Below, piece after piece: positions 19,137 through 28,046 of a stretch of DNA of 64,000 bases (within the stretch, counting starts at the first letter, position 1; each line of letters starts with the position of its first letter). A model generated the notes under the pieces. It was given only the letters and a program-made list of their open reading frames with translations, ran no database searches and was not told the DNA's origin. The stretch is from assembly GCF_000429525.1 (NCBI RefSeq), contig NZ_AUCA01000007.1, positions 1 through 64,000 on the forward strand. The letters are read 5' to 3'. The position numbers and the translations under genes are program-made. Source of the DNA: Alicyclobacillus contaminans DSM 17975. GTDB taxonomy: Bacteria; Bacillota; Bacilli; Alicyclobacillales; Alicyclobacillaceae.

Positions 19137-19808
19137 ATGGGAGAGAAAGAGAACGAGAAAGCCCGTTTCATCGACATGTTGGAGCAAGAACGCCGCCGTT
19201 TGGCGCGGGAGATTCACGATGTACCGGCTCAGTGGCTGACCACTACGGCGATGCGTTTGGAAGTGGTTCAGCGGCTGCTGGCGGCGGGGAGAGCGGACGA
19301 GGCGGCGCGGGAAGTGGGGCGACTGCGAGTCGGTCTGAAAATGGCGATAGCGGACGTGCGGCGCCTGATTTTTGACCTGCGTCCGTCCCTGCTCAAGTAC
19401 GGCATTCAGGCTGCAATTCATATGTACGCTGAGCGATTTGCCGAGGCCTTTGGCCTGAGCGTTGACGTGCGCGGCGAATGGCCGACCCACACGCTTGGGG
19501 AAGCCGAGGATGTGGCTGTGTTCCGGGTGTTTCAGGAATTGCTGAACAACGTGTACAAGCATGCCCACGCCCGGTGTGTGACGGTGACGCTGTACGCCGC
19601 AGGTGACGTGTGCGGTTTATCCATTGCAGACGACGGCCACGGCTTTCCGGCAGAGGCCCCTGCATCGTCTGAGCGAGAGGATGGACACTACGGTTGGCTC
19701 GGCATGCAGGAGCGCATGGCATTGGTGGGTGGCCGTCTGTGGCGCGTGCCGAACGTGCGGCAGGGGGCGTGTGTGGTCTGCGAAATTCCGCTGCGCCAGA
19801 AGCACTGA
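19137..19808 (+). CDS. DegS-like sensor histidine kinase, no sensor domain
   Basis: The 223-residue soluble kinase has a HisKA_3 H-box, RRRLAREIHDVPAQWLTTTA, with phospho-histidine about H27; DegS has a similar REIHDGPAQ. Its ATPase domain has ELLNNVYKHA (N box), DDGHGF (G1) and GMQERM (G2). There is no membrane segment and almost no input region, so the signal must come from partner proteins. AAGGGTGA lies 7 bases before the ATG. It is followed after 63 bases by a LuxR-type regulator whose receiver lacks the phospho-acceptor. Confidence 0.88.
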   Translation: MGEKENEKARFIDMLEQERRRLAREIHDVPAQWLTTTAMRLEVVQRLLAAGRADEAAREVGRLRVGLKMAIADVRRLIFDLRPSLLKYGIQAAIHMYAERFAEAFGLSVDVRGEWPTHTLGEAEDVAVFRVFQELLNNVYKHAHARCVTVTLYAAGDVCGLSIADDGHGFPAEAPASSEREDGHYGWLGMQERMALVGGRLWRVPNVRQGACVVCEIPLRQKH

Positions 19809-19871
19809 CTTGCTTGGGCTGGGACAGCGGCATTGGCCGGCGAGCGCTGAAACAGGGAGGAGGAACGGTGC

Positions 19872-20540
19872 GTGGCTCGTGTGGTTCGTGTGTTTTCATG
19901 GCTATTGCCCCCCTTGTTTAATCTTGGGTTGCGTACGCTGCTCGCCACAAGAAATCCATTTGTTTACAGTGGCGCCTATCAAGAGTTGGGGCCGCTCCTT
20001 CGTGCCTTTGCGGATACAGACCGGGATGCGGACGTGCTGCTTCTGGAGTACCAGCATGCGTACACCGATTACCCGCAGCTCTTGCAGCGCCTGCGGGCGC
20101 ACAATCCGATGCTGCGCGTTCTGTTTATCCTGCCTAACACGTTTGACGAGGAAGTGTTGCGCAGCGCTCTGAGGTCCGGGGGAGACGGGTACTTGCTGCA
20201 ATGTGTCGAGGAATCCGTATTGCTCGACGCGCTGGACAACGTGGTTCGCGGCGACGGATACCTGGATTCGCAGATGACCCCGGCGGTGCTCGAGGAACTT
20301 CGCAAACCGCTGCATGCGATGCAGGCGCTGGATGTTCAGGTGCCGCTGACGGAACGGGAACGCATGTTGGTGCAATTGGCTGCGGACGGGTTGAGCAATG
20401 GACAGATTAGTCAAGTGATGGGTTTGGCGGAAAAAACAGTTCGCAACGTGTGGTCGTCTCTGTTTGATAAAGTCGGTTACAACGACCGCACACAGACTGT
20501 GCTGTGGGCGATTCGAACGGGACAGGCGGAGTTGCGATAA
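19872..20540 (+). CDS. LuxR/NarL-type regulator with degenerate receiver domain
   Basis: This 222-residue protein has a receiver-like N-terminal domain (about 5-125) and a LuxR helix-turn-helix (about 158-218, LTERERMLVQLAADGLSNGQ...). Aligned by eye with NarL/DegU receivers, the paired acidic residues near the start are replaced (FSWLLPP), the phospho-acceptor aspartate is glutamate (E59 in LLLEYQ), and the conserved lysine is glutamine (Q110 in GYLLQ). It is therefore probably not phosphorylated in the normal way. The GTG start at 19872 follows GGAGGAGGA. It is likely co-expressed with the upstream kinase; targets are unknown. Confidence 0.85.
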   Translation: MARVVRVFSWLLPPLFNLGLRTLLATRNPFVYSGAYQELGPLLRAFADTDRDADVLLLEYQHAYTDYPQLLQRLRAHNPMLRVLFILPNTFDEEVLRSALRSGGDGYLLQCVEESVLLDALDNVVRGDGYLDSQMTPAVLEELRKPLHAMQALDVQVPLTERERMLVQLAADGLSNGQISQVMGLAEKTVRNVWSSLFDKVGYNDRTQTVLWAIRTGQAELR

Positions 20541-20550
20541 AGTGTCGATG

Positions 20551-20590
20551 GAGCGGTGCGGTCATGGCGAGGCTGCACCGTTCTTGATTT
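20551..20590 (+). terminator. Probable terminator after the regulator gene
   Basis: GAGCGGTGCGG and CTGCACCGTTC form an 11-bp stem with two G-U pairs, followed by TTGATTTTG. The gap up to ftsE also contains TTTGCA-N5-TGCAAA (20660-20676), a possible operator. Confidence 0.5.
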
Positions 20591-20731
20591 TGTCAACAGG
20601 ATTTTGGCATTTCGTGTCGAAACGTCACGAGGGCAGGTTGATAGGAGCTTGGGATGCGGTTTGCATGCTTTGCAAAACCTGTGGGCTGACCAATAAGGGT
20701 ATGAGCGATACCACGTATGGGGAGTGCTTTT

Positions 20732-21418
20732 ATGATTGAAATGCAAGACGTTTGGAAGCAGTACCCAAACGGGGCGCGGGCACTGAACGGCGTCAGCGTG
20801 CACATCACGAAGGGCGAGTTTGTGTACGTGGTGGGGCCGAGCGGGGCAGGCAAATCGACGTTTATCAAATTGATGTATCGGGAAGAGCGGCCGACCAAAG
20901 GACACATCTTTGTGAACGGCTTTAATATTGATCGGTTGAAGGACCGGAAAGTGCCGCTTTTGCGCCGCAGCATCGGCGTGGTGTTTCAGGATTTCAAGCT
21001 GCTGCCGCGCCTGACCGCGTATGAGAACGTGGCGTTTGCGCTGGAGGTCATCGGGACGTCGAAACGACAGATCAAGCGTCGCGTGGCGGATGCGCTGAAC
21101 TGGGTCGGATTGAGCGACAAGGCGGACATGCTTCCGTCACAGTTGTCGGGGGGCGAGCAGCAGCGCGTGGCGGTGGCGCGGGCGTTGGTCAACAATCCGG
21201 CGGTCATCATCGCAGATGAGCCCACGGGCAATCTGGATCCGGAAACGTCGTGGGACGTGATGAAACTGTTTCAGCGGATCAATGATCGGGGCACGACCAT
21301 TGTGATGGCCACACACAACAAAGATATCGTCAACACCATGCGCAAGCGGGTGATTGCGATTGAGGGCGGTCAAATTGTGAGAGACGAACAAAAAGGGATG
21401 TACGGATATGAAGATTAG
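20732..21418 (+). CDS. ftsE: Cell division ATP-binding protein FtsE
   Basis: The 228-residue ABC ATPase has Walker A GPSGAGKST (35-43), signature LSGGEQQR, Walker B VIIADEPTGNLDP and the H-loop THN. FYI-type FtsE markers include the coupling to an FtsX gene that overlaps by 11 bases. FtsEX is an ABC-like complex that does not transport but activates cell-wall hydrolases across the membrane; in Bacillus it drives CwlO. The ATG at 20732 follows GGGGAG at good spacing. Confidence 0.95.
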   Translation: MIEMQDVWKQYPNGARALNGVSVHITKGEFVYVVGPSGAGKSTFIKLMYREERPTKGHIFVNGFNIDRLKDRKVPLLRRSIGVVFQDFKLLPRLTAYENVAFALEVIGTSKRQIKRRVADALNWVGLSDKADMLPSQLSGGEQQRVAVARALVNNPAVIIADEPTGNLDPETSWDVMKLFQRINDRGTTIVMATHNKDIVNTMRKRVIAIEGGQIVRDEQKGMYGYED

Positions 21419-22304
21419 TATGCTGGGACGCCACATTCGCGAAGGCTGCAAGAACCTGCTTCGAAACAGTTGGATGAGCATCGCGTCGGTGGGCGCGGTC
21501 GCCATCACGCTGCTCATTCTCGGCGTGACCCTGGTGATTGCGCTCAATGCGCAGCAATTGTCCAACTACATGGCTGGACAGCTGCAGGTCAACGCATTTC
21601 TGAAGCAGAACGTGACGAAACAGCAGGCATTGGCGCTGGATGCCGAAATCAAAGCGCTGCCCGGGGTCCAGGAGGCGATCTATGTTCCGAAGGATCAGGG
21701 ATTCAAGGAATTGCAGCAGAGCCTGGGGAAGGAGTACCAGGAAGTGTTGCAAGGGTTCTCCAAAAACAATCCCATTCCCGATAAGATTGTCGTGAAAGCG
21801 AAAGATCCCAAACAGACGTTGGGCATTGCCGCAGAAATTCGGCAAATGGACGGTGTCGACAAGGTCGACGATGGAAAGCAGGTCGTGGACAAGCTGTTCC
21901 GGTTTCTGGACATGGTTCGGAACATCGGCGTGGTGTTTGTGGTCGGTCTGGTGGTGATGGCGATGTTTCTCATCTCCAACACCATTAAAATCACCATTTT
22001 TTCGCGTCGCCGGGAAATTGAGATCATGAAATTGGTGGGGGCGACCGATTGGTTCATTCGTTGGCCGTTCCTGACGGAAGGGATCATCATTGGGGTGGTT
22101 GGTGCCCTCGTGCCCTTTGCGCTCATCGTGTACGGTTATCACAGCGCCTTCGTGCGCATGGGCGGTACGTTTCTCGCCGTCGCGTTTCCGCTCATTCCAA
22201 CGGGGGCGTTGGCGCAAAAATTGGCGCTGGTCATGTTTGGACTGGGAATTTTCATCGGCATCTGGGGCGGTATCATGTCCGTTCGCAGATTTCTTCGCGT
22301 GTAG
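21408..22304 (+). CDS. ftsX: Cell division protein FtsX
   Basis: The 298-residue membrane protein has the FtsX layout: a short cytoplasmic N-terminus, TM1 (about 22-42), an extracellular domain (about 50-165) and three more TM helices (about 170-290). RNSWMSIASVGAVAITLLILG is the conserved TM1 entry, and SRRREIEIMKLVGATDWFIRWPFL is the coupling-helix region. It overlaps ftsE by 11 bases, as partner genes do. The extracellular loop would contact a peptidoglycan hydrolase, possibly including the M23 protein at 36705, although that is speculative. Confidence 0.95.
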   Translation: MKISMLGRHIREGCKNLLRNSWMSIASVGAVAITLLILGVTLVIALNAQQLSNYMAGQLQVNAFLKQNVTKQQALALDAEIKALPGVQEAIYVPKDQGFKELQQSLGKEYQEVLQGFSKNNPIPDKIVVKAKDPKQTLGIAAEIRQMDGVDKVDDGKQVVDKLFRFLDMVRNIGVVFVVGLVVMAMFLISNTIKITIFSRRREIEIMKLVGATDWFIRWPFLTEGIIIGVVGALVPFALIVYGYHSAFVRMGGTFLAVAFPLIPTGALAQKLALVMFGLGIFIGIWGGIMSVRRFLRV

Positions 22305-22317
22305 TGCGCTGAGCTTG

Positions 22318-22350
22318 GGGCCAATCCGAGCGGGATTGGCCCTGTTTGTG
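22318..22350 (+). terminator. Terminator after ftsX
   Basis: GGGCCAATCC (22318-22327) pairs perfectly with GGATTGGCCC (22333-22342) around a 5-base loop, followed by TGTTTGTGTT. It may be partial, since the following genes run in the same direction. Confidence 0.65.
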
Positions 22351-22434
22351 TTACGGCGCTGGGTGTTGAAGTTGGCTTCGGGCAGGCATACTGAGGTTGG
22401 CACAAAGATATGACCGGCGAAGGGGGCTCGAGGC

Positions 22435-23625
22435 ATGGAACGGACGCGAACTCGATTCCGCAGTGCCGCCGCAAATGTCGTGCTGGGCATCGCCATTGGA
22501 GTGGCCGGCACGCTGGTTGGGATGAAGGCGGCGGGGGTGCGCTTGCAGCCGGGACTGGACAGTCCGGCTTTCCAGAAGTTCTTTACGGTATATAACGATC
22601 TGCACCAGAATTACTACAAGTCGGAATCCGACAGCCTCCTGCTGAACGGGGCGGTGGACGGCATGGCCAAAGCGCTCGGAGATCCGTTTACCGAGTACCT
22701 TCCGCCAGCGGACGCGACCCAGCTGCAGGATCTGCTGGCAGGGAGTTATGTCGGGATTGGCATTGAAGTGACAGAAGAGAATGGACAATTGAAGATTGCA
22801 TCCGTCACGCCGAATGCGCCCGCGGCCAAGGCGGGGTTAAAGGTGAACGACATTATCACGGCGGTCAATGGCACGTCGTTGAAGGGCGTCAGTCTCGAGA
22901 AAGCTTCGACGTTGCTCCTCGGCCCGAAGGGGTCGGTGGTCAAACTGACCGTTGAGCGTCCCGGCCACGCGGACTCGCCGTTGACGTTCTCTGTTGAGAG
23001 GGCCGACGTCAATCGACAAACGGTGTACAGCCGAATGCTGGACCATCACATTGGCTACCTGCAAATTGCCGTGGTGGCGGAGCATACGCCCGATGAATTG
23101 AAAAAACAATTGGCGGCATTGGAGAAAGCGGGGGCCGAGCGACTCATCGTGGATGTGCGAGACAATCCTGGCGGCTACCTGGATCAGGCCGTCGCCATGG
23201 CGGGCTGCTTCATTCCCAAGGGGAAAGTCGTGGTGCAATGGGTGGATCGAGCGGGGCACAAAAACATTCTGAAGTCGCCCGGCCCTGGCATCCGTCTGCC
23301 CGTGGTGGTGTTGATGAACGGCAATACGGCCAGTGCCGCTGAAATCTTGTCAGCCGCCCTGCACGAGGACCTCGGCGCTCCGTTGGTGGGGACCAAGTCG
23401 TTCGGCAAGGGAACGGCGCAAACGACCGTGCAATTCAGCGATGGAAGCTCGTTCAAATACACCGTCGCCAAGTGGTTGACGCCGAATGGGGAGTGGATTC
23501 ACGGCAAAGGACTGCAGCCGACTGTGCCGGTGGCTGATTCGGAGGCCGCGGCCACCAGCGCCGCCCCCGCTCCCGACCCGCAGTTGGCGGCTGCGGAACG
23601 CGCGGTGCTGGCGATGACGCACTGA
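22435..23625 (+). CDS. ctpB: S41 family carboxy-terminal processing protease
   Basis: The 396-residue protein has an N-terminal membrane anchor (about 12-32), a PDZ domain (about 100-175) and an S41 protease core with S300 in NGNTASAAEI and K325 in SFGKGTAQT as the Ser-Lys dyad. It ends in an Ala/Pro-rich tail without the C-terminal peptidoglycan-binding domain seen in some CtpA relatives. In B. subtilis CtpB cleaves SpoIVFA during sporulation, and the order ftsE-ftsX-ctpB-minJ is shared. Role in sporulation here is inferred. Confidence 0.92.
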   Translation: MERTRTRFRSAAANVVLGIAIGVAGTLVGMKAAGVRLQPGLDSPAFQKFFTVYNDLHQNYYKSESDSLLLNGAVDGMAKALGDPFTEYLPPADATQLQDLLAGSYVGIGIEVTEENGQLKIASVTPNAPAAKAGLKVNDIITAVNGTSLKGVSLEKASTLLLGPKGSVVKLTVERPGHADSPLTFSVERADVNRQTVYSRMLDHHIGYLQIAVVAEHTPDELKKQLAALEKAGAERLIVDVRDNPGGYLDQAVAMAGCFIPKGKVVVQWVDRAGHKNILKSPGPGIRLPVVVLMNGNTASAAEILSAALHEDLGAPLVGTKSFGKGTAQTTVQFSDGSSFKYTVAKWLTPNGEWIHGKGLQPTVPVADSEAAATSAAPAPDPQLAAAERAVLAMTH

Positions 23626-23728
23626 TGCGCCAGCACGGTGGATAGCAGGACAAACGCGCAATCTGTCGAATTCAGTCATGACAACCGAAAGGTATCGTGT
23701 TTGAACCAACCTAAGGAAGGGAAGCCGC

Positions 23729-25024
23729 GTGGTGAATGCATTGGAACAACTGCAACTGGGGTGGGCGGCAGGGCATGGTTTCCTCATGCTCGCGCTCAAT
23801 CCGCTGCTGTACATCGGCGCCTTTCTCTGGGTTTGGGAACGGATACGGAACGCGAAGCCGGAGCGCATGCTGTTCGGCGTGCGTTGGACGCGGGTGCGCC
23901 GCCCGCTGTTTGTCCAGCTTGCCGCAGGGTTGGCGGCCGGGGTGGTGCTATCGGTTGGCTTGTGCGCAGCCGGTGTGGCCGTGACGCCTTCGGAAGTGTG
24001 GGCCGTCAGCGGCGTCAGTCTCGGGCTGGCGGTGCTGCGTCTGCGTTGGTGGTTTCTGCCATACAGTGTCTCGTTGTTGGCGGCGGTTCACGCGGTGGTG
24101 GGCGTGTTGCCCCAAGTCGGAACGGGGAGCGTCTGGGCGAGTGTGCTGCGATTTTTTCGAGATTTCCACAGCACCGACTGGCTGGCCCTGGCCGCAGGGG
24201 CCTCGTTGTTGAACGCGTCGCTGCTCTGGCTGTATCGAGGACAGGGGGGAGCTCCCACAGCCGTTCACGGCAAACGCGGTGGCGTGATGGGTGGACTTGT
24301 GTTTCAAACGGCGTTTCTGGCGGCGGTTTGGATACCCACGGCACACGACGCGGCGCAGCTGGGAGGCTGGCGGTGGTGGCAGGCCAACGGAGACGGACTC
24401 ACGCTCACGGCCGTTCCGCTGTTCGTTGGGTGCAGTCTGTTGGTCACAGTTCAACCGGTTCGGCGCGCGGTCGTGCGACAGGCAGGCGTGCACCTGTTGC
24501 TCGCCGTCTGCCTGGCGGGCGGAGCGGCGTGGGGACTGTGGCAAGATGCACCCGCTTCCCTCGTTGCGGCGTTCGCGGTGTGGATGGTCCTGGAAGGCGC
24601 AGTCATTCTGTTCTTGCGCCAAGAACAGCGTCAGGACGGGCGGTATGCGGAGACGCCCGCCGGTGTTCGGGTATTGGCCGTGGTGCCGAAATCGGGCGCG
24701 GCCGAACTGGGCCTGCAGCCTGGAGAAGTGATCACCCACGTCAACCAAGTGCCGGTGCACAGTTCGTATGATCTGCACTTTGCACTGGATCAGAATCCGG
24801 CGTACGCGAAGCTGCAGGTGGTCGACACGCGAGGCGAAGCGCGTTTCGTCGGGGCTCCGGTGTATGACGGAGAACGTCACCAATTGGGACTGATTGCCGC
24901 GCCATCGACGCACATGGGCACCGGGTGCAAGCGGATTGCGCCCGGACTGTTCCAGTCTCTCTACCTGCGCGTTGGGCCGGGCGGCGGGGGCACACAGGAA
25001 TCGGTCGAAGCGTCGGTGGAATGA
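23729..25024 (+). CDS. minJ: Polytopic membrane protein with PDZ domain, MinJ-like
   Basis: This 431-residue protein has an N-terminal half with eight or so membrane helices and a soluble C-terminal PDZ domain (about 310-385, VLAVVPKSGAAELGLQPGEVITHVNQVPV). B. subtilis MinJ, which links DivIVA to MinD at the division site, has this layout and lies beside ctpB. The match is by architecture and position, so function is probable, not certain. The GTG start at 23729 follows AAGGAAGGG. Confidence 0.75.
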   Translation: MVNALEQLQLGWAAGHGFLMLALNPLLYIGAFLWVWERIRNAKPERMLFGVRWTRVRRPLFVQLAAGLAAGVVLSVGLCAAGVAVTPSEVWAVSGVSLGLAVLRLRWWFLPYSVSLLAAVHAVVGVLPQVGTGSVWASVLRFFRDFHSTDWLALAAGASLLNASLLWLYRGQGGAPTAVHGKRGGVMGGLVFQTAFLAAVWIPTAHDAAQLGGWRWWQANGDGLTLTAVPLFVGCSLLVTVQPVRRAVVRQAGVHLLLAVCLAGGAAWGLWQDAPASLVAAFAVWMVLEGAVILFLRQEQRQDGRYAETPAGVRVLAVVPKSGAAELGLQPGEVITHVNQVPVHSSYDLHFALDQNPAYAKLQVVDTRGEARFVGAPVYDGERHQLGLIAAPSTHMGTGCKRIAPGLFQSLYLRVGPGGGGTQESVEASVE

Positions 25025-25128
25025 GGCTTCGTACACCGGAGACGGCCATCGGCGAAGATTCGTTCATGTAGGAATCAGAGATAGAGAAGCAAGATTTCTT
25101 CAGTATCATTCTGGCAGGGGGAATTCGG

Positions 25129-25935
25129 GTGGATTTCGCAACGGGGCTGGGGATCATATTGGCTGTCATCAGCCTGGTGTTGGGGTTTACCAGTGACGGC
25201 GGCAGTATCACGGCATTGGTGCAGCCCTCCGCCATGCTGATTGTGTTCGGCGGTACGCTCGGGGCCACCATGGTGGGGACGAATCTGAAACAGTTTGCGG
25301 GTATTGTGAAATATCTGAAAATCGCATTTCTGACAAAAAAGCGGGATGCGCTCGACACGATTGATCAACTCGTGCATCTTGCGACCGTTGCCCGCCGCGA
25401 GGGCATTCTCGCGCTGGAGGAGGAGATTGAGCAGTACGACGATCCGTTCCTAAAGGGCGGCCTTCAGCTGGTGGTGGACGGCGTGGATCCGGAACTGGTG
25501 AAAAACATGCTCGAAATCGAGTTGTCCGCTGTGCAGGAGCGCCATCTGACAGCCGCCCATATTTTTGAGAGCGCCGGTGGCTACGCGCCCACCATGGGGA
25601 TCATCGGTACGGTGATGGGGCTTGTCCACGTGCTGGCGGATTTGAGTGACGTCACCAGGCTCGGTCCGCAGATTGCAACGGCGTTCACCGCGACGTTGTA
25701 CGGTGTGGCGAGTGCGAACATCTTCTGGCTGCCCATCGCAACGAAGCTGAAAAAACGGGATCAGGACGAGATGCTGATCCGCGAGATTATGATGGAGGGC
25801 ATCCTCTCCATTCAGGCGGGTGAGAACCCGAACATTCTCGGCCAGAAGCTGAGGGCATTCCTGGCTCCGTCGAATCGGACCCGGAAGGTCGCCGCGAAGG
25901 TGGGTGACGCCAATGTCGAGACGGCGCAGAGTTAA
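25129..25935 (+). CDS. motA: Flagellar motor stator protein MotA/MotP
   Basis: The 268-residue protein has four membrane helices (about 5-22, 32-50, 150-170 and 180-205) with a large cytoplasmic loop between the second and third, as in MotA. The loop has MotA-type charged residues (VARREGILALEEEIE) that contact FliG. A GTG at 25129 with GGGGGAA upstream is the start. It overlaps motB by 23 bases. Whether protons or sodium drive the motor is not clear from the sequence. Confidence 0.9.
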   Translation: MDFATGLGIILAVISLVLGFTSDGGSITALVQPSAMLIVFGGTLGATMVGTNLKQFAGIVKYLKIAFLTKKRDALDTIDQLVHLATVARREGILALEEEIEQYDDPFLKGGLQLVVDGVDPELVKNMLEIELSAVQERHLTAAHIFESAGGYAPTMGIIGTVMGLVHVLADLSDVTRLGPQIATAFTATLYGVASANIFWLPIATKLKKRDQDEMLIREIMMEGILSIQAGENPNILGQKLRAFLAPSNRTRKVAAKVGDANVETAQS

Positions 25936-26725
25936 TCCCGAAAAAGACAACCGCGATCGGTGGTTGATCACCTACTCCGACCTGATCACATTGCTCATGA
26001 TTTTTTTCGTCATCATGTACGCCATGTCCAAGATTGATCAAGCGAAGTTTCTGACGCTGTCCAAGTCTCTGGCGACCGCCATGCACACCCAGGACCAAAT
26101 TCCCCTGAAGGGACTCGGCAGCACCAGTCTGGTGATGCCGGCCAACCCGCAGGACAGCGGAAACAAAACGGGAACCGGCGAAGCCAACAACGCGACGAAG
26201 CAACAGAACGCGGAAGATCAGAAAATGGATTTGCTCTACAAACAGGTGAGTCAGTTCATACAAACGCATCACCTGCAGGGCAATGTGACGCTGTCTGAAC
26301 AGGCGCGCGGTGTGCAGATTACATTGCGCGACATGGTCCTGTTTGACACGGGTCAGGCCACCATCAAGCCGAATGCGCAGAAACTGTTGGCCGGACTGGT
26401 GCCGTTCTTCCGCTCCTTGGACAACCCCATCGTGGTCGAGGGCTATACGGACAATCAGCCGATTTCCACGCCGCAGTACCCGACCAACTGGGAATTGTCG
26501 GCAGCCCGCGCAACGGGAGTGGTGCGCTTCTTCGTCACGCAACATATCGATCCGTCCCGTCTTACGGCATCTGGATACGGTGAGTACCATCCGGTGGCGC
26601 CGAACGACACAGAGGCCCACCGACAACTGAACCGCCGCGTGAACATCGTGATTCTGCGCGACGATCTGACGGCGGCCCAGAATACCCCCGAGAGTACCGC
26701 GCAGGTCCAGAACACCCCGCAGTAG
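25913..26725 (+). CDS. motB: Flagellar motor stator protein MotB/MotS
   Basis: The 270-residue protein has a basic N-terminus, one membrane helix with the ion-binding aspartate D23 (WLITYSDLITLLMIFF), a linker and a C-terminal OmpA-like peptidoglycan-binding domain (about 130-255, VEGYTDNQPISTPQYPTNWELSAARA). The TYSDLITLL context looks closer to sodium-type MotS than to proton-type MotB, a weak hint only. AAGGTGGGTG lies 5 bases before the ATG at 25913. With motA it anchors the stator to the wall. Confidence 0.92.
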   Translation: MSRRRRVNPEKDNRDRWLITYSDLITLLMIFFVIMYAMSKIDQAKFLTLSKSLATAMHTQDQIPLKGLGSTSLVMPANPQDSGNKTGTGEANNATKQQNAEDQKMDLLYKQVSQFIQTHHLQGNVTLSEQARGVQITLRDMVLFDTGQATIKPNAQKLLAGLVPFFRSLDNPIVVEGYTDNQPISTPQYPTNWELSAARATGVVRFFVTQHIDPSRLTASGYGEYHPVAPNDTEAHRQLNRRVNIVILRDDLTAAQNTPESTAQVQNTPQ

Positions 26726-26748
26726 GCGCAGGCGAGACTGGCGAATCT

Positions 26749-27289
26749 TCAATCGCCGCCATAGGATGAACCGGTCTTCGAGCGGGCGGATGCGGCAGTG
26801 GGGTTCCTCAGCCACAGGGCGATGAAACATCCCACGAGGGACACGCCCAGCATCAGCCAGATGGCATCATGACATCCGGCGGTCGCCGCGGAGGACCAGT
26901 GACTTCGTGCCGCCGTTGCCAGGTTGGTCGTGGTTGCTTGGCATGGCGGCAGCGAAGGGAGCCCCGATGAGGACGGGAGATGCATTGCCTCCGCCACCCG
27001 CAGTCGCATCCGTTCCTGGAAGAACGTCACCACCAACGAAATCCCCAGTGTTTCACCGAGTCGCTGTACGAGATTGAACAGAGTATTTCCGTCCGCAACC
27101 CGGTTGGTGGGCAGGCTCCGAATCATCCCGTTCAGGAGTGGCTGAATGACCAAGCCTATCGCACATCCCCCCCCCCCCCGGCAGCACAGGAACCATGTGG
27201 TCATCCACGCGGGCGAGGTCGCGGAGACCATCAACAATCCGAGCGTGCTGTTCCAAAGAAGTCGGCGGAGTGTTTGAGGAGGGGAGCAC
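26749..27289 (-). pseudogene. Remnant of a DHA2-type (EmrB/QacA) drug efflux MFS transporter
   Basis: The minus-strand frame ending at 26749 encodes the C-terminal third of a 14-TM MFS exporter: AIGLVIQPLLNGMIRSLP, NTLFNLVQRLGETLGISLVVTFF and a final helix DAIWLMLGVSLVGCFIALWL. The N-terminal ten or more helices are missing. A GTG at 27289 with AAGGGGAG upstream could be the old start; its frame runs only about 30 codons before diverging near the 13-G run (27167-27179, minus-strand reading). An internal deletion plus slippage is the simplest reading. It would have been regulated by the adjacent TetR gene. Confidence 0.7.
27167..27179. repeat. 13-base homopolymer C tract
   Basis: An uninterrupted run of 13 C lies inside the efflux-pump remnant. 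Such tracts slip during replication and can switch frames. It may also be a sequencing error site. Confidence 0.9.
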
Positions 27290-27318
27290 GAGTTCAACTC
27301 CCCTTTTAATTTTTTGAC

Positions 27319-27332
27319 TGACCGTACGGTCA
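27319..27332. promoter_or_regulatory. TetR-type operator palindrome
   Basis: TGACCGTACGGTCA is a perfect 14-bp palindrome between the TetR pseudogene and the efflux remnant, of the kind bound by TetR-family repressors. A weaker TTGACTGAACG motif lies just before the TetR gene (27977-27987). Confidence 0.6.
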
Positions 27333-27374
27333 AAAACGAAACAAGGAGAAGTCTGCCGTGAACGGCAGAACGCA

Positions 27375-27972
27375 TCAAACCGATGCGATGAACAGGCGTG
27401 TCAAGCTGTCGGCAGAAGGCTGGGCATCGAGATCCGTGGCCGCCGCCGCAGTAAATGCCAGCCCTTGCATGCTGGCGCCCAGTTGAAAAGCCAAATGTTC
27501 CGGATCGCCGGACACAATTTGCCCTTGCCGCTGGCCGTCGGCGATGAACTGGGTCATGAGCGACTGGGACTCCTTCATCAGTTCGCTGGCCAGATGGCGG
27601 GCTTCCGCCGGGACGGCATCACTCACCAACGCTTGGATGACCACCATGAACAGATAGGGCTGATCCGTCCAGTTCCTGCTGAATCAGCCAGCGCAGCCGA
27701 TCCGCGGTGCCCCCAGGCTGTTCGGCGGATTCAGCCAACAAACGAAGGGCTCCGCGGGCTGAGCGTTCGATGAGTGTAACGAAGGTGACGTCCTTGCTAT
27801 CGAAATAGTGGTATATCAACCCCTTGCTGACAGCGGCGGCAGCCGCAATGTCGTCAATGCGCGTGCCGACGTAGCCGTTGCGGGCAAACACCTTGGCGGC
27901 GTGAAGAATTTGCTCTTTGCGCTCGTCCCGAATCTGTTGAATTTCCTTCTCCGTCCGCGGCACGACAACCAC
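27375..27972 (-). pseudogene. TetR family regulator broken by a frameshift
   Basis: The N-terminal part (from 27972) has a clear TetR helix-turn-helix, TRIDDIAAAAAVSKGLIYHYF, after KEQILHAAKVFARNGY. Reading then continues after about residue 100 in another frame as QPYLFMVVIQALVSDAVPAEARHLASELM, which is the ligand-binding part and stops at 27375. The shift lies around 27650-27675. A single-base change would restore about 198 residues. It would have repressed the adjacent efflux gene. A sequencing error is an alternative to real decay, but the neighbouring gene is clearly truncated too. Confidence 0.75.
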
Positions 27973-28032
27973 CCTCTTTGACTGAACGATAAGTGAATCA
28001 CGAATAAGCGCTCGATGCAGGTCAACACAACC

Positions 28033-28046
28033 AGAACACTTGTTCT
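28033..28046. promoter_or_regulatory. LexA (SOS) box upstream of uvrB
   Basis: AGAACACTTGTTCT has perfect 6-bp half-sites around CT and fits the Bacillus LexA consensus GAAC-N4-GTTC. It overlaps a likely -35 (TTGTTC, 28041-28046), with TACCAT (28065-28070) as -10 and an 18-base spacer. A bound LexA would block the promoter until DNA damage. The rest of the 267-base gap contains small hairpins such as CACTTCTGGTGAAGTG (28170-28185). Confidence 0.75.

Noticed and set aside
20660-20676. TTTGCA-N5-TGCAAA as a defined operator for ftsE
   Set aside because: Short and without a second copy, so chance is likely.
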